A stretch of DNA of 64,000 bases from Evernia prunastri (lineage: Eukaryota > Ascomycota > Lecanoromycetes > Lecanorales > Parmeliaceae): NCBI GenBank assembly GCA_003184365.1, contig NKYR01000162.1, positions 1 through 64,000 of the forward strand. The letters run 5' to 3'. A program made the position numbers and the translations under genes. The notes under the pieces were generated by a model. It was not told the origin of the DNA, ran no database searches, and was given only the letters and a program-made list of their open reading frames with translations. This document shows, one piece after another, positions 1-11,300 of the stretch (positions within the stretch are counted from its first letter, which is position 1; each line of letters begins with the position of its first letter).

Positions 1-2
1 AC

Positions 3-530
3 GAGGCCGCTATCCCCACTTATAGAGTCCATATTGTAGGAAGCTCAAGTAGCTCTCAGTCAATACCCGGCTCTTTTGAATCCCAACCAGCCTTCAGACC
101 CCCCCCGCCTCCACCACTGTCGCCAGTAACAGTGTTATCAAGCTCCCAACTAGCCTTCAGACGGCCACCGTCTCCACCCTCCTTGAATGCGCCAATACCA
201 AAATAGCGAGGCCGACCCAAAGGGAGTAAGAATAAGCCCTCTGCTCCGCCTATTTTGATTGACGAACCCCCACCATCGTCCGCCCCAGCAGCATTAGCGA
301 CGACTCGTCATGGCCGGCCGGTAAAAGAGAAGAAAGTGTGGGAGCAGGAAAAAGGACATAGCCAGTCCTGGGGGCAACGGGGGCGACAGCGAGGTGATAG
401 CCTGGAAGCAGAGCTATCCCCCCCAAAGAAGAAGAAGTCGAAGACGAATCTCGTCGATGCGATCGATGTGGACGAATGGGAGTCACAGGAGCAACGACGG
501 TTACAGTCAGCATTTGTAGTAGAGGACTAA
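3..530 (+). CDS. AT-hook-like protein fragment, truncated at left edge
   Basis: One frame runs from the left edge to a TAA at 528-530, broken only by TAG at 204-206. It is proline- and serine-rich. After the TAG it has an AT-hook-like RGRPKGSKNKPS (from 207), a second basic patch RHGRPVKEKK and a lysine cluster KKKKSK, which suggest DNA or chromatin binding. The TAG sits exactly at an AG acceptor, and GTAACA at 126 could be its donor. Splicing 126..206 (81 nt) removes the stop and keeps the frame, so this may be a working gene (exons 3..125 and 207..530) rather than a relic. A unit at 81-119 recurs at 144-181, 63 nt (21 codons) later. AT-hook segments also occur in fungal retroelement proteins, so a transposon relic is possible. 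The family is not recognised. Confidence 0.35.
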
Positions 531-761
531 TACCGTCAGGAAACCTCTACCATGCCCAGTAAAACCCATGCCAAGACGGGTCGCATTATTATTTATCCGA
601 AGTGTGCGGTGCGGCCGGAGTGTGCGCTCCCAAGACCTTCCGTGAATGGATGGTGATATGGTGACTAAATGGTTTTGTGCAGCCTACGGTTAAATCATCG
701 AGACATACATTCCTTGTGCTTGCAGATAATGTCAGACTTTTCTGCAAAGTCCAGTCCACTT

Positions 762-2204
762 TTATGCATACCCTCTCGCGGCGTTCCTTCCTTTCGGACT
801 CCTCTTCTTGACTGGGTTATCATTAAACATGGACCCAGGACCAAAATCAGGCACACCTCCCAGACTGCCGAATATATCACCAATGTAGTTTGCAGCAGGG
901 ATACCCTTCGCAAAGGTACTTTCCCACCCATTCAAGATCCCTTCCACCACTTTGATACCCGCTAAATAGATGTTATTTATTGCCGGCTCGAACCCACCTT
1001 GGTTGGCGTAGAACAGATTGAAGGTATCAGCCTGTGGATATTCGGCGTCAGCACTTCTCTGGGGCAAATCCCCGAGCAACAAGATATTTCGGAGGCGTGC
1101 TAAGAGCCTTTTGCTCCCCGAACAGGTCTTGCAGCTCAGGTTGCGACAGGCCCGGATATGTACGTACCTCTCCAGCATATGGACGGTCGAAGTCAGATGC
1201 TGTACGCATGATGATGATGCGGCTGAAGTCCGTCAGATTCGCAATCGCTCCACGCAGAAGAGCTTCAAGCGTAGCAGTATCCTCTTGTGCCGTAGTACAA
1301 TACACGCCACTTCCATTAGTAAAGAGCTTGGTAGTGTTCTCGAAGGCTTCGCCCAACAGTGTGCCACTGAAGTAGACGTCTGATGTAGCACCATCGCAGC
1401 CCACGACGCTGGGTCCCTGACTGCCAGCTTCGTATGCAGCCGTCGACGCATAATTGGCTCGGTACGCCATTGCATCGGTAGAGTCGTTCAAAACTGCTGT
1501 TTTCGCAAAGCCAATGGCGATTTGGCGTAGATTGTCATTGACTTCGAAAACCTCCGTTCCGTAGATGCTTTGTGGATACTCTGTTGGATCCGTACTGCCT
1601 TGCGGGACGTATCTGCCATACTCAGTCCTCCGCTCCAACATCAAACACAAGTGAGTACTTACCCTGTTGTGAAGTTGGTTGGAATTTCTCTAGCATCAAA
1701 TTCGTATTGCAATTCCACGGAGACGGCATATTTTGCAAAAGTGACTGATCCTAAAGTGGCTACTTTGGGGCTGACACCGGCAATGCCTGCAATCATGAAG
1801 TATGTCTTGGTGAAGTCGAACAGACGGGAGAAAGTCAATGCATTTATGCTATTAGCGGCATTTATCTCTACAAACCCGTGAACCTCTGCTTTCTAAAAAG
1901 GGGACAGTTTTGATCACATACCAGCTTCTCCAGTAACGATCTGGCACACATCGCCATTTTCAGTGCAGTGCACATCTGGGTAGAGAGGTGAGAGGCCGGG
2001 TACCGAGATATTCTTGGCAAGAAGATTAAACTCTGGGATACCGTACCAAGCTTCGCCTTCGGGAGGAAACATGTCAATCAAGAAGACTTTGGGCTTGATC
2101 TGTTTGTGACCCCGAGGTTCGAGGATAGACAAAGGCTTCGCCACTGCCAAGGTTACACTTACCAATGCAGCGAGAAGCTGGGTGGAGGAGGAAGTGAGAC
2201 GCAT
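762..2204 (-). CDS. Secreted purine nucleoside permease (NUP) family protein
   Basis: Exons on the minus strand: 2204..1922, 1867..1663, 1612..1081, 1031..762, giving 429 aa. The start has a clear signal peptide (basic MRLTSSS, a hydrophobic run ending VAKP). The body carries NUP-family features: PKVFLIDMFPPEGEAW near the N-terminus, NAANSINAL, TTGYVPQG across intron 2, YGTEVFEVN, and a C-terminal INNIYLAGIKVVEGI followed by NYIGDIFGSLGG. The family is linked to nucleoside uptake in Candida and resembles nucleoside phosphorylase folds; the exact reaction here is unknown. Introns 1 and 2 have GTATGT and GTAAGT donors. Intron 3 (1080..1032, 49 nt) has a weak GTTGCT donor but a good CTGAC branch and CAG acceptor, and is needed to join the frames. 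The C-terminal tail after GPGSMF is poorly conserved in style. Confidence 0.85.
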
Positions 2205-3893
2205 ATCGAAGGAGAGGTGCGAATGAAGCCTACAGAGATGAAGGGAATAGGAGGAGTCTCAGCTATGATTGGGGGAGGGATAGTTCTGATACTTATTCGT
2301 GCCCAAAAACCCTTAGATAATTGATTTAAACCGGCGGGTACCTCCGATAAGCTGGCTCTGAATCTGTACCTTACAGGATTGCTCGTAGAGTACCTACCTT
2401 ACCTAGCTACCTAGCTACCTAGCTTACCTTAGGTACGGTACTTTATGCACGAAGAGAGATGGGCGAGGTGCAGCTAGCACCAGTACCTATGGCAAGTGCA
2501 CTCTTATCCGCCACTTTTTCGAGTACCACGGTGACCTCCTCATTTATGATAAAGTAGCCGCTTTTTTTAGAGTAATCCTTCCCGTAGGCAAAGGCGAAAA
2601 GAAGAAAAAGAGGAACTGGAAGAGGGAAAAGAAAAATGTAGTGTCACCTTCCATATTGGTATTGGTGTTGGTATTAACATTGGACGGCAGGCTTTAATTC
2701 CATCAAAGGGAACCCCCCTCGCCCAATCGTGATTTGCTGTCCGGGGTTATACTACTGTATAGAGTACATATCTCTGTGAACGAGGAAGGATTCGAGCAAT
2801 AATGAACGACTTGGCTGCCTCGATTCGAGCTGAGCTCATAAGAGTAGAGTAGATAAAAAGCATCAATGCCTTTCATCTACAGTAACATATTGCCGATTGA
2901 TTGAACGTGTAGTTGTACAAAGCAAGACTTCCGACTATAAAATTAAAAAGCCGCGACCACCTAAGTACTTTAGGCGAGAAGTTAATGATACCTTAAGTAT
3001 CATCTCCTCCACCCCTCGAGGCTCGACCTAATAAGTAAGGTACTTATAAAAAGTCTTTTCCAAGAACTAACTCTCCATGCATCGACTTCTGTTTGCAAAT
3101 TGCTACTTGCCGCACGAAGTATATCTGCATAATCCTTCCACGTCGGTATTCTTGCTCTGCTCTGTCCGGTTGATGGCGTCGCAATGATGAGGCGGATCAT
3201 CTGGAGTGGCCCTCCTCCGGCGTTAGAGTTTGAAAGACCACTTTTCTGCTCCACGAGGAAGTGTGTTTTATCACTTAGATTTCTGGGGTCTTTGCCAAAT
3301 ATTCGAGCAAACAGAGACTGACAAAAGCTTGACCGTGGTGTCTTCTAGCGATTATCTTGCATCAGTGTTCCCACTCACTGCAACAGATCCGCTTATGCAT
3401 ATTTATCTTCCACAGAAATTGAAGGGATATGTGGATGAACAGACTCAAGTCCTGAGGCTTTGCGGACTACGGAACCAAAATGACGCCCGAAACTTGGTTT
3501 GGTGGCCTTCCTATACGTCCCTGCTGGACTAGCCTTTGTACCAATGGAACATCTGCCAGAATTCTTCAACACACATGCTACTCCAAGCAATGAAAGTGTT
3601 ATCAAATGTGCTCCAAGATTCGATCGGGCGCCCACAGTGAATGAACACCTCACTTCGTCCGTTTAATACTGAAATCAGTGCATCAGGTACAGGAAATTGC
3701 CGACTCTCCTTCCGCATCTTTGTTATCACAATATAGTGTCTGAAATGCATGCTGTGCCCGCACATCCTTGGACCGTCCTATGAGCTTTTGACAGATGCAT
3801 GGCCTTGGCAGCATCCACACCAAGATAAAGCTCGTTTGGGCAAAGCTCACCAGACACACAAACATGCAATCCCATCCAAAGACAAGACTCAAG
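2205..3893. other. Intergenic stretch, no supported gene
   Basis: This 1.7-kb stretch separates the purine nucleoside permease (its upstream side) from the 2EXR gene. At 2388-2440 lies a dense run of TACCTAGC/CCTTAGGTA units, the first cluster of a motif that recurs in other intergenic regions. A GGTATT-type repeat occurs near 2655-2685. At 3230-3532 and about 3490-3660 two plus-strand frames overlap (100 codons, then a frame containing FLYVPAGLAFVPMEH); I could not assign either to a family. Confidence 0.5.
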
Positions 3894-5310
3894 ATGAGTT
3901 TGCGTCCACGAAAGGCCAAGGTATGTTTACCGCATGGCATCCAAGAAACTGATGAGATGGAAGATTCTGGCGAGGAAAGCCAGGAGAGTATTGAGGGATC
4001 ACTTTTGGCACTAACAGAGGCCACAAGTGATCTTGGTGCGGAAGAACCTGGCAAAGAAGGGCACTCGATGGAGCCGCCAATCAAAGACCCATGCAGGTTT
4101 CTAAAGGAGCTACCGAGAGAGCTTCGGTACAAGGTGTGCATCTAACCGTGCACGTTTCCATGCTCCGATGATATGCTTACTTGTCTAGATATACGGACTT
4201 GTCCTGCAATTGGACTCTTCCATTTCAGACCACACACACAAGTTCAAATGCTCGCCCTGCGCCAGCCTGAAGCGTACGGCGAACAAACCCACCTGGCAGT
4301 CCCAAATTCATGGAGCTCGTAATCTTCTCAGGACATGCAAGCAGATCCGTGACGAAGGCTACTTCGTCTTCTTTGATGTCAACTCCTGGAGGTTACACCG
4401 GGCAAGGTTGAGAGAAAGTCCCCCCGTTGATCCGTTTGTTACGGTTCGTGACACGCAAAGGTTATATGACGGAATGCGTCAAAATCCGGTAATGAAATAC
4501 TTCAAGCACTTCAACATGGAAATAATGCTTTCACCTCTGACATACTGTGACCTCACCGTTCCCGATGGCGTCGCCTTAGATGATCCTACTTCAATCTATC
4601 TATTCGAGCTGTCGCAGTATCCTGGCGTCATTGCTCATCATAAGCTCGACGAGACAGCACAGTGCCAGCTGTTCAGCGTGGCACTCCAAGGACTTGTGAA
4701 CAACCGGGATGTCTTCCCAAGGATGAGATCAATAAAATTAGAAGTGAGCTTGCATGCGAAGAAATCTTTTTTAGAACACCCCAACGACCCATTGGATCGT
4801 TGCGGCATCATTCTCTATATCACGATTAAGCTTGAACGACAGAACCTAGCTACATCCGCCTGCCGTTTGCGTACGTCACTGCCGACTTCGGCATCAGGCA
4901 GTGTCCCCACCGAACCTACATTGTTCCAACGTGCCGAGTACGAAGCGGACAACCGCAGCCCACATCCTAATCTCTTGAAGGATTGGCCGAACGAGCATCT
5001 CTTAGACCCCAGAAGACATATACTCGGTCCTCTCAGACAGCTAATCCATGTTCAAAGCGTCCAAGTCGAGCGACGTTGGACGGTTCGTTACCGCCAACAA
5101 CATATCGAGGATGGGTCTGTGGTTACATGGGTTCAGCCGCTACGGAAAATATGGCGGTACCGCACAGTGGATGATATGCTGGAGGGAGCAGGCTCCGAGT
5201 TTGGTGATTTTCTGGACCCGGGTTTGGAACATCTGAATACAACCCTCGAGGACGTGGTTGAGATCGTCGAAAATACGAGTGAAGACATCGAACACCAGCT
5301 CATTCCATAG
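3894..5310 (+). CDS. 2EXR-domain (F-box-like) protein
   Basis: Exons 3894..4133 and 4189..5310, 453 aa. The intron (55 nt, GTGTGC donor, CTTGTCTAG acceptor) falls inside the diagnostic FLKELPRELRYK|IYGLVL sequence, the hallmark LPxELRxxIYxLxL of the 2EXR domain of filamentous fungi. About 30 residues later LLRTCKQIRDEGYFVFFDVN follows, the usual LxxTCRQIxxEA segment. The N-terminal 60 residues are acidic and low in complexity. The family is greatly expanded in Pezizomycotina; its biochemical role is not known, though an F-box-like adaptor role has been suggested. An in-frame upstream ATG at 3795 would add 33 residues; I prefer 3894 because the extension looks unrelated. It has no functional link to its neighbours. 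Confidence 0.75.
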
Positions 5311-5811
5311 TCAAGCCATTCCCATAGGATCAGCTACGGGATGACTTGGCTTTGGGGTTAGGCAGAAGATTGCTGGCACAAGGTGGAAATGGACATTATC
5401 TTACGAACTGAAACGGCAGACTGAGATTGAGAGCATCACTTGAGACCGAATACATTTCTATGATATCACTATTCCTTTGGCAAAGTAGGTTACTTTACAA
5501 AAGCCAGTAACAGAATGAACATTCTCTTTGTTTGCCACACAGTCTCCATGCAATTCCCACCGTGAGATAGAACCATACTGAAGGATTGACGGGGAGACGG
5601 TCCTGTAAGTACCTTATCTCCGAGCAGCGGACACTTCTTAAATCCGAGAATCCATTGTTATTAGCTTAACGTCACCGAGACGAAAGCCTACATAAACCCT
5701 CGTCCCCTGTTCCTACCGTTCGACTCGAAACCCCGAATAACCAAACTCCCAAGCATTACAACACCCATCCCACCCCCACAAGCACCACTCCAAGCACCAC
5801 TCCAAGCACCC
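5311..5811. other. Intergenic region upstream of MDR oxidoreductase
   Basis: About 500 bp between the 2EXR gene and the MDR oxidoreductase, both on the plus strand. It should hold the terminator of the former and the promoter of the latter. A CCAAGCACCACT unit is repeated just before the start codon (about 5782-5810), giving a CA-rich leader. I see no gene. Confidence 0.4.
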
Positions 5812-7044
5812 ATGGCCGACCAACCCCTCCCCCAAACCCACCGCGCCCTCGTCTTAACCTCCACCTCCTCCCCTCCCACCGTCCAAACGCTCCCCACGCC
5901 AAGACCCGGCCCCGGCAGCGCCGTCGTGCGCATCCTCGCCGCCAACGTGATATCCTACTCGCGGCAGATCTACAACGGCGAGCGGCAGTATCCTTTCCCC
6001 ACACCGCTCGTGCCCGGCACCAGCGCCGTCGGACGCGTCGCAGCCGTCGGACCCGACGCCACGCTCCTGAAGGCCGGGATGCTGGTCTTGGTGGACTGCA
6101 CGGTCCGCGGACGAGACGACGCGACCGCCGTGTTCTTGAGCGGGATCCACGAAGGGTACTCCGAAGGGAGTAGGGCGTTGATGAAAGGGGAGTGGAAGGA
6201 TAGTACGTATGCGGAATACGCCAAGGTGCCGTTGGAGACGTGCGAGGTCCTTGATGAGGGGAAGCTGTGCGGCAAGTTGGGGTATGAGATCGCGGATCTG
6301 GTGTATCTCTTTGCTCTGTTGGTGCCATATGGAGGGTTGCGGGATATAGATTTGAAAGCTGGTGAGACTGTCATCGTAAGCCCCGCGACCGGTGCTTTCG
6401 GTGGAGCGGCGGTGTTGGTGGCGCTGGCCATGGGAGCAAGGGTGATTGCCATGGGGAGGAATGTGGAGGCGCTGGAAAGGATCAAGAAAAGGAGTGAGAG
6501 GATTGAAACGGTGCCGATCACGGGCGACGTCCTCAAAGATTCCGAGGCTCTGAAGAGCTTTGGGGCAGTGGATGCATTTTTCGACATCAGTCCGCCAGAG
6601 GCTGGGAAGTCGACGCATATTAAGAGCGGGATTCTGGCATTGAAACGTAAGTTGACGTCTCTTGTGGGCCAATAGCAACCTCAAACCGAGCCTTCAGATG
6701 GGAAACACGCTTTTTGTTTCGATGTTGGATTTGGGGTAAGAGATACTGACCACTGAAGGAATACAGATAGCGGCAGGGTCAGTTTAATGGGCGGCATCAG
6801 GGACGATGTGGCGATCCCGCACTCAGTGGTCATGCACCGGAATTTGACGTTGAAGGGCAAGTGGATGTTCGAGCGAGAAGACATCAAAGGTATGATCAAG
6901 ATGATTGAGAACGGTGTGCTGAAGCTTAGTGAAAGCGCTGGAATAAGAATTGTTGGTAAGTTCGGATTAGAGAACTGGGAAAAGGCTTTCACTGCTGCCG
7001 AGAAGAACGCGGGGATAGGGGAATTGACTGTGATTACACCTTGA
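5812..7044 (+). CDS. MDR-superfamily zinc-less alcohol dehydrogenase/quinone oxidoreductase-like
   Basis: Exons 5812..6646 and 6767..7044 (intron 120 nt, GTAAGT donor, TACTGAC branch, ATACAG acceptor), 370 aa, a normal MDR length. The N-terminal GroES-like fold is visible (APRPGPGSAVVRI-type strand, then PLVPGTSAVGRVAAVGPDA, then LKAGMLVLVD). A Rossmann NAD(P) site follows at SPATGAFGGAAVLVALAMGARVIA. The position of the usual catalytic zinc cysteine reads SYSRQIY, and the structural-zinc four-cysteine lobe is absent, so it should not be a zinc alcohol dehydrogenase. It is probably an NADPH-dependent reductase of small carbonyl or quinone substrates; the substrate cannot be told. The first 300 nt are markedly C-rich compared with the rest of the gene. 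Confidence 0.88.
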
Positions 7045-7321
7045 TCGGCTTTGAACCACCGTTAATGCTTCTTGGAAAATGTTCGTTTCTGAGGGTGATT
7101 TGGAAGCATTGTGCAGTGCCGCATAGGTAAGGAATACCGTTCGATACCTTAAATAACGAGCAACCAACGTAGAGCCTATTTCGATCTCGAGAAGAGCTCA
7201 AATGCCATAGGTAGTCCACAATCAGAATTTGAGCCGCTTTATTGTTCTGGTATCGGCAGAGTGCGCAGCTGCCCCGTGTTCCAATGACTAATATACAGAA
7301 ATTCGAGTTTAAATTCCTCGA

Positions 7322-8002
7322 TTAAAGGGCCAAATTGTAGGTATAGTCGTCTTCCATGTTTTGGGAGACCCAAAGCACCACGGAGCTAAGGGGCTATCAG
7401 CAATGCTACAGGCAGAAACACTTGCTATAAATACCTCAGCATGATCAACCCATTTGCAATGACATTGGCAACACCAAAGTATAACGTTGGGAAAGGGTAA
7501 TCCGGGACGATGTACTTCAGGACCAATACAGCCTGTACACAGCCTTCTCAGAATCTTCACTGTATATACTGCTTCCGGATACGGCAACTGCTTACCACGG
7601 AGCCAGCCAAACCCCCAGCCATCAAGGCAAAGCCTAAGAATAGCACCAGTCTCGCCTTCCATGCCACCCCGGTGCCAGAATAACTGTAGCTATCTGCGCT
7701 CAAGCGCGTCTTTTCTATCGAATTGATGACGAGCATCCCGAGCGCTGAGCAGATGCCGGGTATCCAATCGACGAATTTAATATGGACATTTGAACCATTT
7801 TTGGACGAGTGGGAATAAGTAGATACATCGATGAAGAAGAAGAATCCGAGAGAAAACTAAAGGGGAAAAGTGAGAGGGAAGATTTGGTGTATGGAGGGAT
7901 AAGACTGACCAAAGCGCCGGCAAGGTAGACACCTGCCGTCCGCGTGTTGGGGCTGTTGACCCACTCTGGCTTTGGGAAGCGGAAAAGCCTGGAACTTGTC
8001 AT
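7322..8002 (-). CDS. VPS68: UPF0220/TMEM50 family vacuolar sorting protein Vps68
   Basis: Exons on minus: 8002..7910, 7856..7596, 7532..7435, 7385..7322, giving 171 aa, close to the family size. Sequence marks: FRFPKPEWVNSPNTRTAGVYLAGAL at the start, FVDWIPGICSALGMLVIN, a GVAWKARLVLFLGFALMAGG membrane helix, and the conserved C-terminus VVLWVSQNMEDDYTYNL. Four membrane segments are expected. In yeast Vps68 works with Vps55 in endosome-to-vacuole traffic. All four exons join in frame and donors are GTCAGT, GTAAGC and GTATTT. It shares a divergent promoter of about 300 bp with PET127. The family assignment is firm; the gene symbol is by homology. Confidence 0.88.
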
Positions 8003-8311
8003 GGCTTTGGTGTTTATAGATCAACAGTGAACGTGAATCTTGAATGTGCAGTACGTATGCGCTGCGCGATATTGATGCGAACGAGGAAAGATGAAGTTGC
8101 AACTGGCCGGACACTGAGAGGTTGGCGTAGTTCACTCGTAAGGCTGTCTCACGAGACTAAACCATATTCTGATTAGAATTCACTGACCTCGGCATCAAGA
8201 TCCCTGTCCAAAATATGTACTTTTGATCCGTACTCGTAGCAATTGAGAAGTAAGGTAGTAGCTCATATCTGCAGCAACACCTTCTCTCAGAGCAAAGATT
8301 CTTGCCTTTGA
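8003..8311. promoter_or_regulatory. Divergent promoter between VPS68 and PET127
   Basis: A 309-bp gap lies between the starts of two head-to-head genes and must contain both promoters. I do not see a convincing TATA box or a named factor site. Confidence 0.4.
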
Positions 8312-11300
8312 ATGCCTGCTAAGCTCGCTAGAGGTGTCATTACGCCGAATCAGAGATATGTCTGCCTATTTTGCCACCTACAGGGCTTGTCATTTGCTGG
8401 AAGACGTGGAACAAGATATCAACATACGGGGCGTCCAGAACACGATGACGGCGATAGAAATCAAGAACCTATTCCAAAAAGGGCATGGAATCATGAGGAG
8501 CCCGCGTCACGATCACGCGTCGGAGACATAATACGGAGTTTTATGTTCAAATCCGATGCAAATGACAAAGAACCCAAAGACGACTCGAGAATTAATTCTC
8601 TTGAAGGGAAAGAGGTACACCTTGGAGATTCGTCACTCCTCAAGCAATCTGATGAGCCTGCTGGGGGTGACTGCGGCTAATTGATGTCTAGCAATCGCCC
8701 TCTACTCCCGAGAATATTCCATTCACAGTACCCCAGCCCAAGGGCAGTGCGGATGTTTTGCAGCGGAAGCTTCAGCAAAAGTTTGCTGCACAGCGGCGTA
8801 AAGACTTGCTTGCAATGCAGGCCAGCCAAGCTCCAAAAGCAGCAGAAGAGAATGAACATGTGCCCAAGGCCAATACTGTGCCAGAATCCGCCAAGCGTAG
8901 CCCGAAGAAGTCCTACACCCGAGCTGAGGGATCTGAGGGAAGACGAAAAGCAGGGAAAGCCGCTCTTGGCAAGAAGACTGTGAAACGATCAAAGCAACCA
9001 CAGGTTAAGCAAATGGAAGTACCGCCGAACGAAGTCGCGCAAACCACAAAGTTAAGGGCACCTCAAAACGCGGAGCAAGCATCGAAAAACGTCAAAGCAT
9101 CTGGTAGGAATAGCCAAGGGACAACAAGAGCGGAAGGCAACGTTAGCGAAGGCAATGTTGCGGGCGGGCAAATGGCAACTGCTCAGAAATTAGACGACAT
9201 AATGAAGATTTTAGAATCTCCCAAGAATCAAGGCACACCGGAACATCAAGTACATATGGGTCAAAAGGCCAAACCGTCATCGACAGCCACCAAACGAAAA
9301 GCAGAAGTAGTAGCGACACTCAAAAAGCTTCAGAGCAGCGGAAAAAGGCCAGCTCTGAAATCCCATAAGGCAGCGGCTATTATCGCGTACCACAGTAACC
9401 AGCTTCTGGCATATCTCAAGAAAAATCACGAAGAGACGCCTGAGTCACTGCACCGATTAAGCGTAATGTCCCCCACCCTAGTCGATTCCGTGGAAGACTG
9501 ACCGCCTTTCACAATTGCAGGAGTTGCGCGAAAAGTTGTCAGGAGAGAATGTATGGAACACCGCTCTTCTGACCGACTCTATCACTGAGAATTTCCCAGG
9601 ACCCACTGATGAGAAAACTTATAAACGGTACCACCCTAACTCCGTCAATTGAAGCCACTTTGGAAACCCGCAACCCAGCAAGAAGAGTCTTATCGAACTC
9701 AAAAGAGAGCATACCGACCAACAAATCAAAGACCTCTACCCTAGAGTCTGATATTCCAGGCTCTAAGTCTCTTCAAGCTGCTCTGAAGCAAAAACCTAGG
9801 AAAGTCAAGAACGCCAAGCTCGATTCTATACAGGTTCTCCCAAGCGAAAAGACCAGAAAGGTTTCTGTCCATGCTAAATCGCCCATTGAAAAGGCCGCTG
9901 CCTCGGGGCTTGAGATCATGCGTAAGCTCAGCCCAATCGCCCAGTATCAATACTAACACCCTCCAGCAATCAAGGTGGACCAACCACCTGTGCCAAGACT
10001 AGGTTATGGACTTGAGCGTGTTCTCTTTAAGTAGGGTTGAGCTGTAGTCAGTTCCGTGACTTTGCTAATACTATTACAGCCCAGGTGTATACCAACTCCA
10101 GGACCCGAGGTCTCGAGTGTACAATTTCGATCCTTATCTTCAAAAGATCATGCCCGTTGCCGAGTTCGATTTCAATGCACTGAAAGAGTACATTACCTCT
10201 TCTAGGGACCAATCGCTGAGGAAAATCGCGAAAGAACATGGGAAACGCTATATGGGTTCCACCTCTAGCATGACGGAGGTCTTATCACACTTCCACTTTC
10301 TCCTCTCCCAGTGGCGTCCTATCAATACTTCCATGCTATCCAAAACATTTCCAGTACATTTGACGAACTTTACAGAGTTCCAGCGTATCCCATCAGCCAT
10401 CTTCCTAAGGTGGAAGGATGGCTCCTATGCCATTGATGCTGACAAACAGTTTGCAAGTGCAAATGTACTAAGTATGCTAGGCAAATCGATGGAGAAGCTG
10501 CTTACTTTGAGCACCGATGATTTCGAGCGCTATCGCAAATCTAACCCGGATCAAGTGACTGAAGAGGAGCAATTTGCCCCTGAGTCCTACCATTATTCGA
10601 CTTTGGGTGACTTTTTGATGCGTTCGCAGTTGGACGCTCATGATCCTCGACTGCCTGGAACAGGCATGTTTGATTTAAAGACAAGATCAGTGGTCTCCAT
10701 CCGGATGGACGTAGCCAATTACGAACACGGGGTCGGCTACGAGATCAAGAGCCGTCAGGGAGAGTGGGAGTCTTATGAGCGAGAGTATCATGATATGATC
10801 CGCGCTGCCTTCCTCAAATACTCTTTGCAAGTTAGGATGGGTAGGATGGATGGTATCTTTGTTGCGTTCCACAACATCGAGAGGATCTTTGGCTTTCAAT
10901 ATATCAGTCTACCAGAAATGGACTATACACTGCACGGGCAGTATGATACATCGATAGGAGATCAAGAATTCAGGTTGAGCTTGGATCTCATGAACAAGGT
11001 CCTGGATCGGGCTACCAAGAAATACCCTCAAACAGTGAGTCGAGACCAATCTGTTGTCATACGTTTTGCTCATATTTTTTAGTCTCTCCGAATTCATTTC
11101 GAGACCCGAGACGTCCAAACTCCTTTCATGTACATTTTCGCGGAGCCAGTGACCGAGGAGCAAGTGGCAGAGATACAGTCTCAAAATGAAGCGAAAATAC
11201 AAGAATTTGAGCGCAACATCCTCGGCTTGAAACGTGGAAAGGGCTACGAAAAGGATGATACCCAAGAAGATGATTCCAAATGGGAGAACATACAGGCCGA

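Noticed and set aside
5854..6684. Long minus-strand frames (up to 276 codons) opposite the MDR oxidoreductase.
   Set aside because: They are antisense shadows of a GC-rich coding exon and read as low-complexity arginine/glycine- or serine-rich sequence with no family motif.
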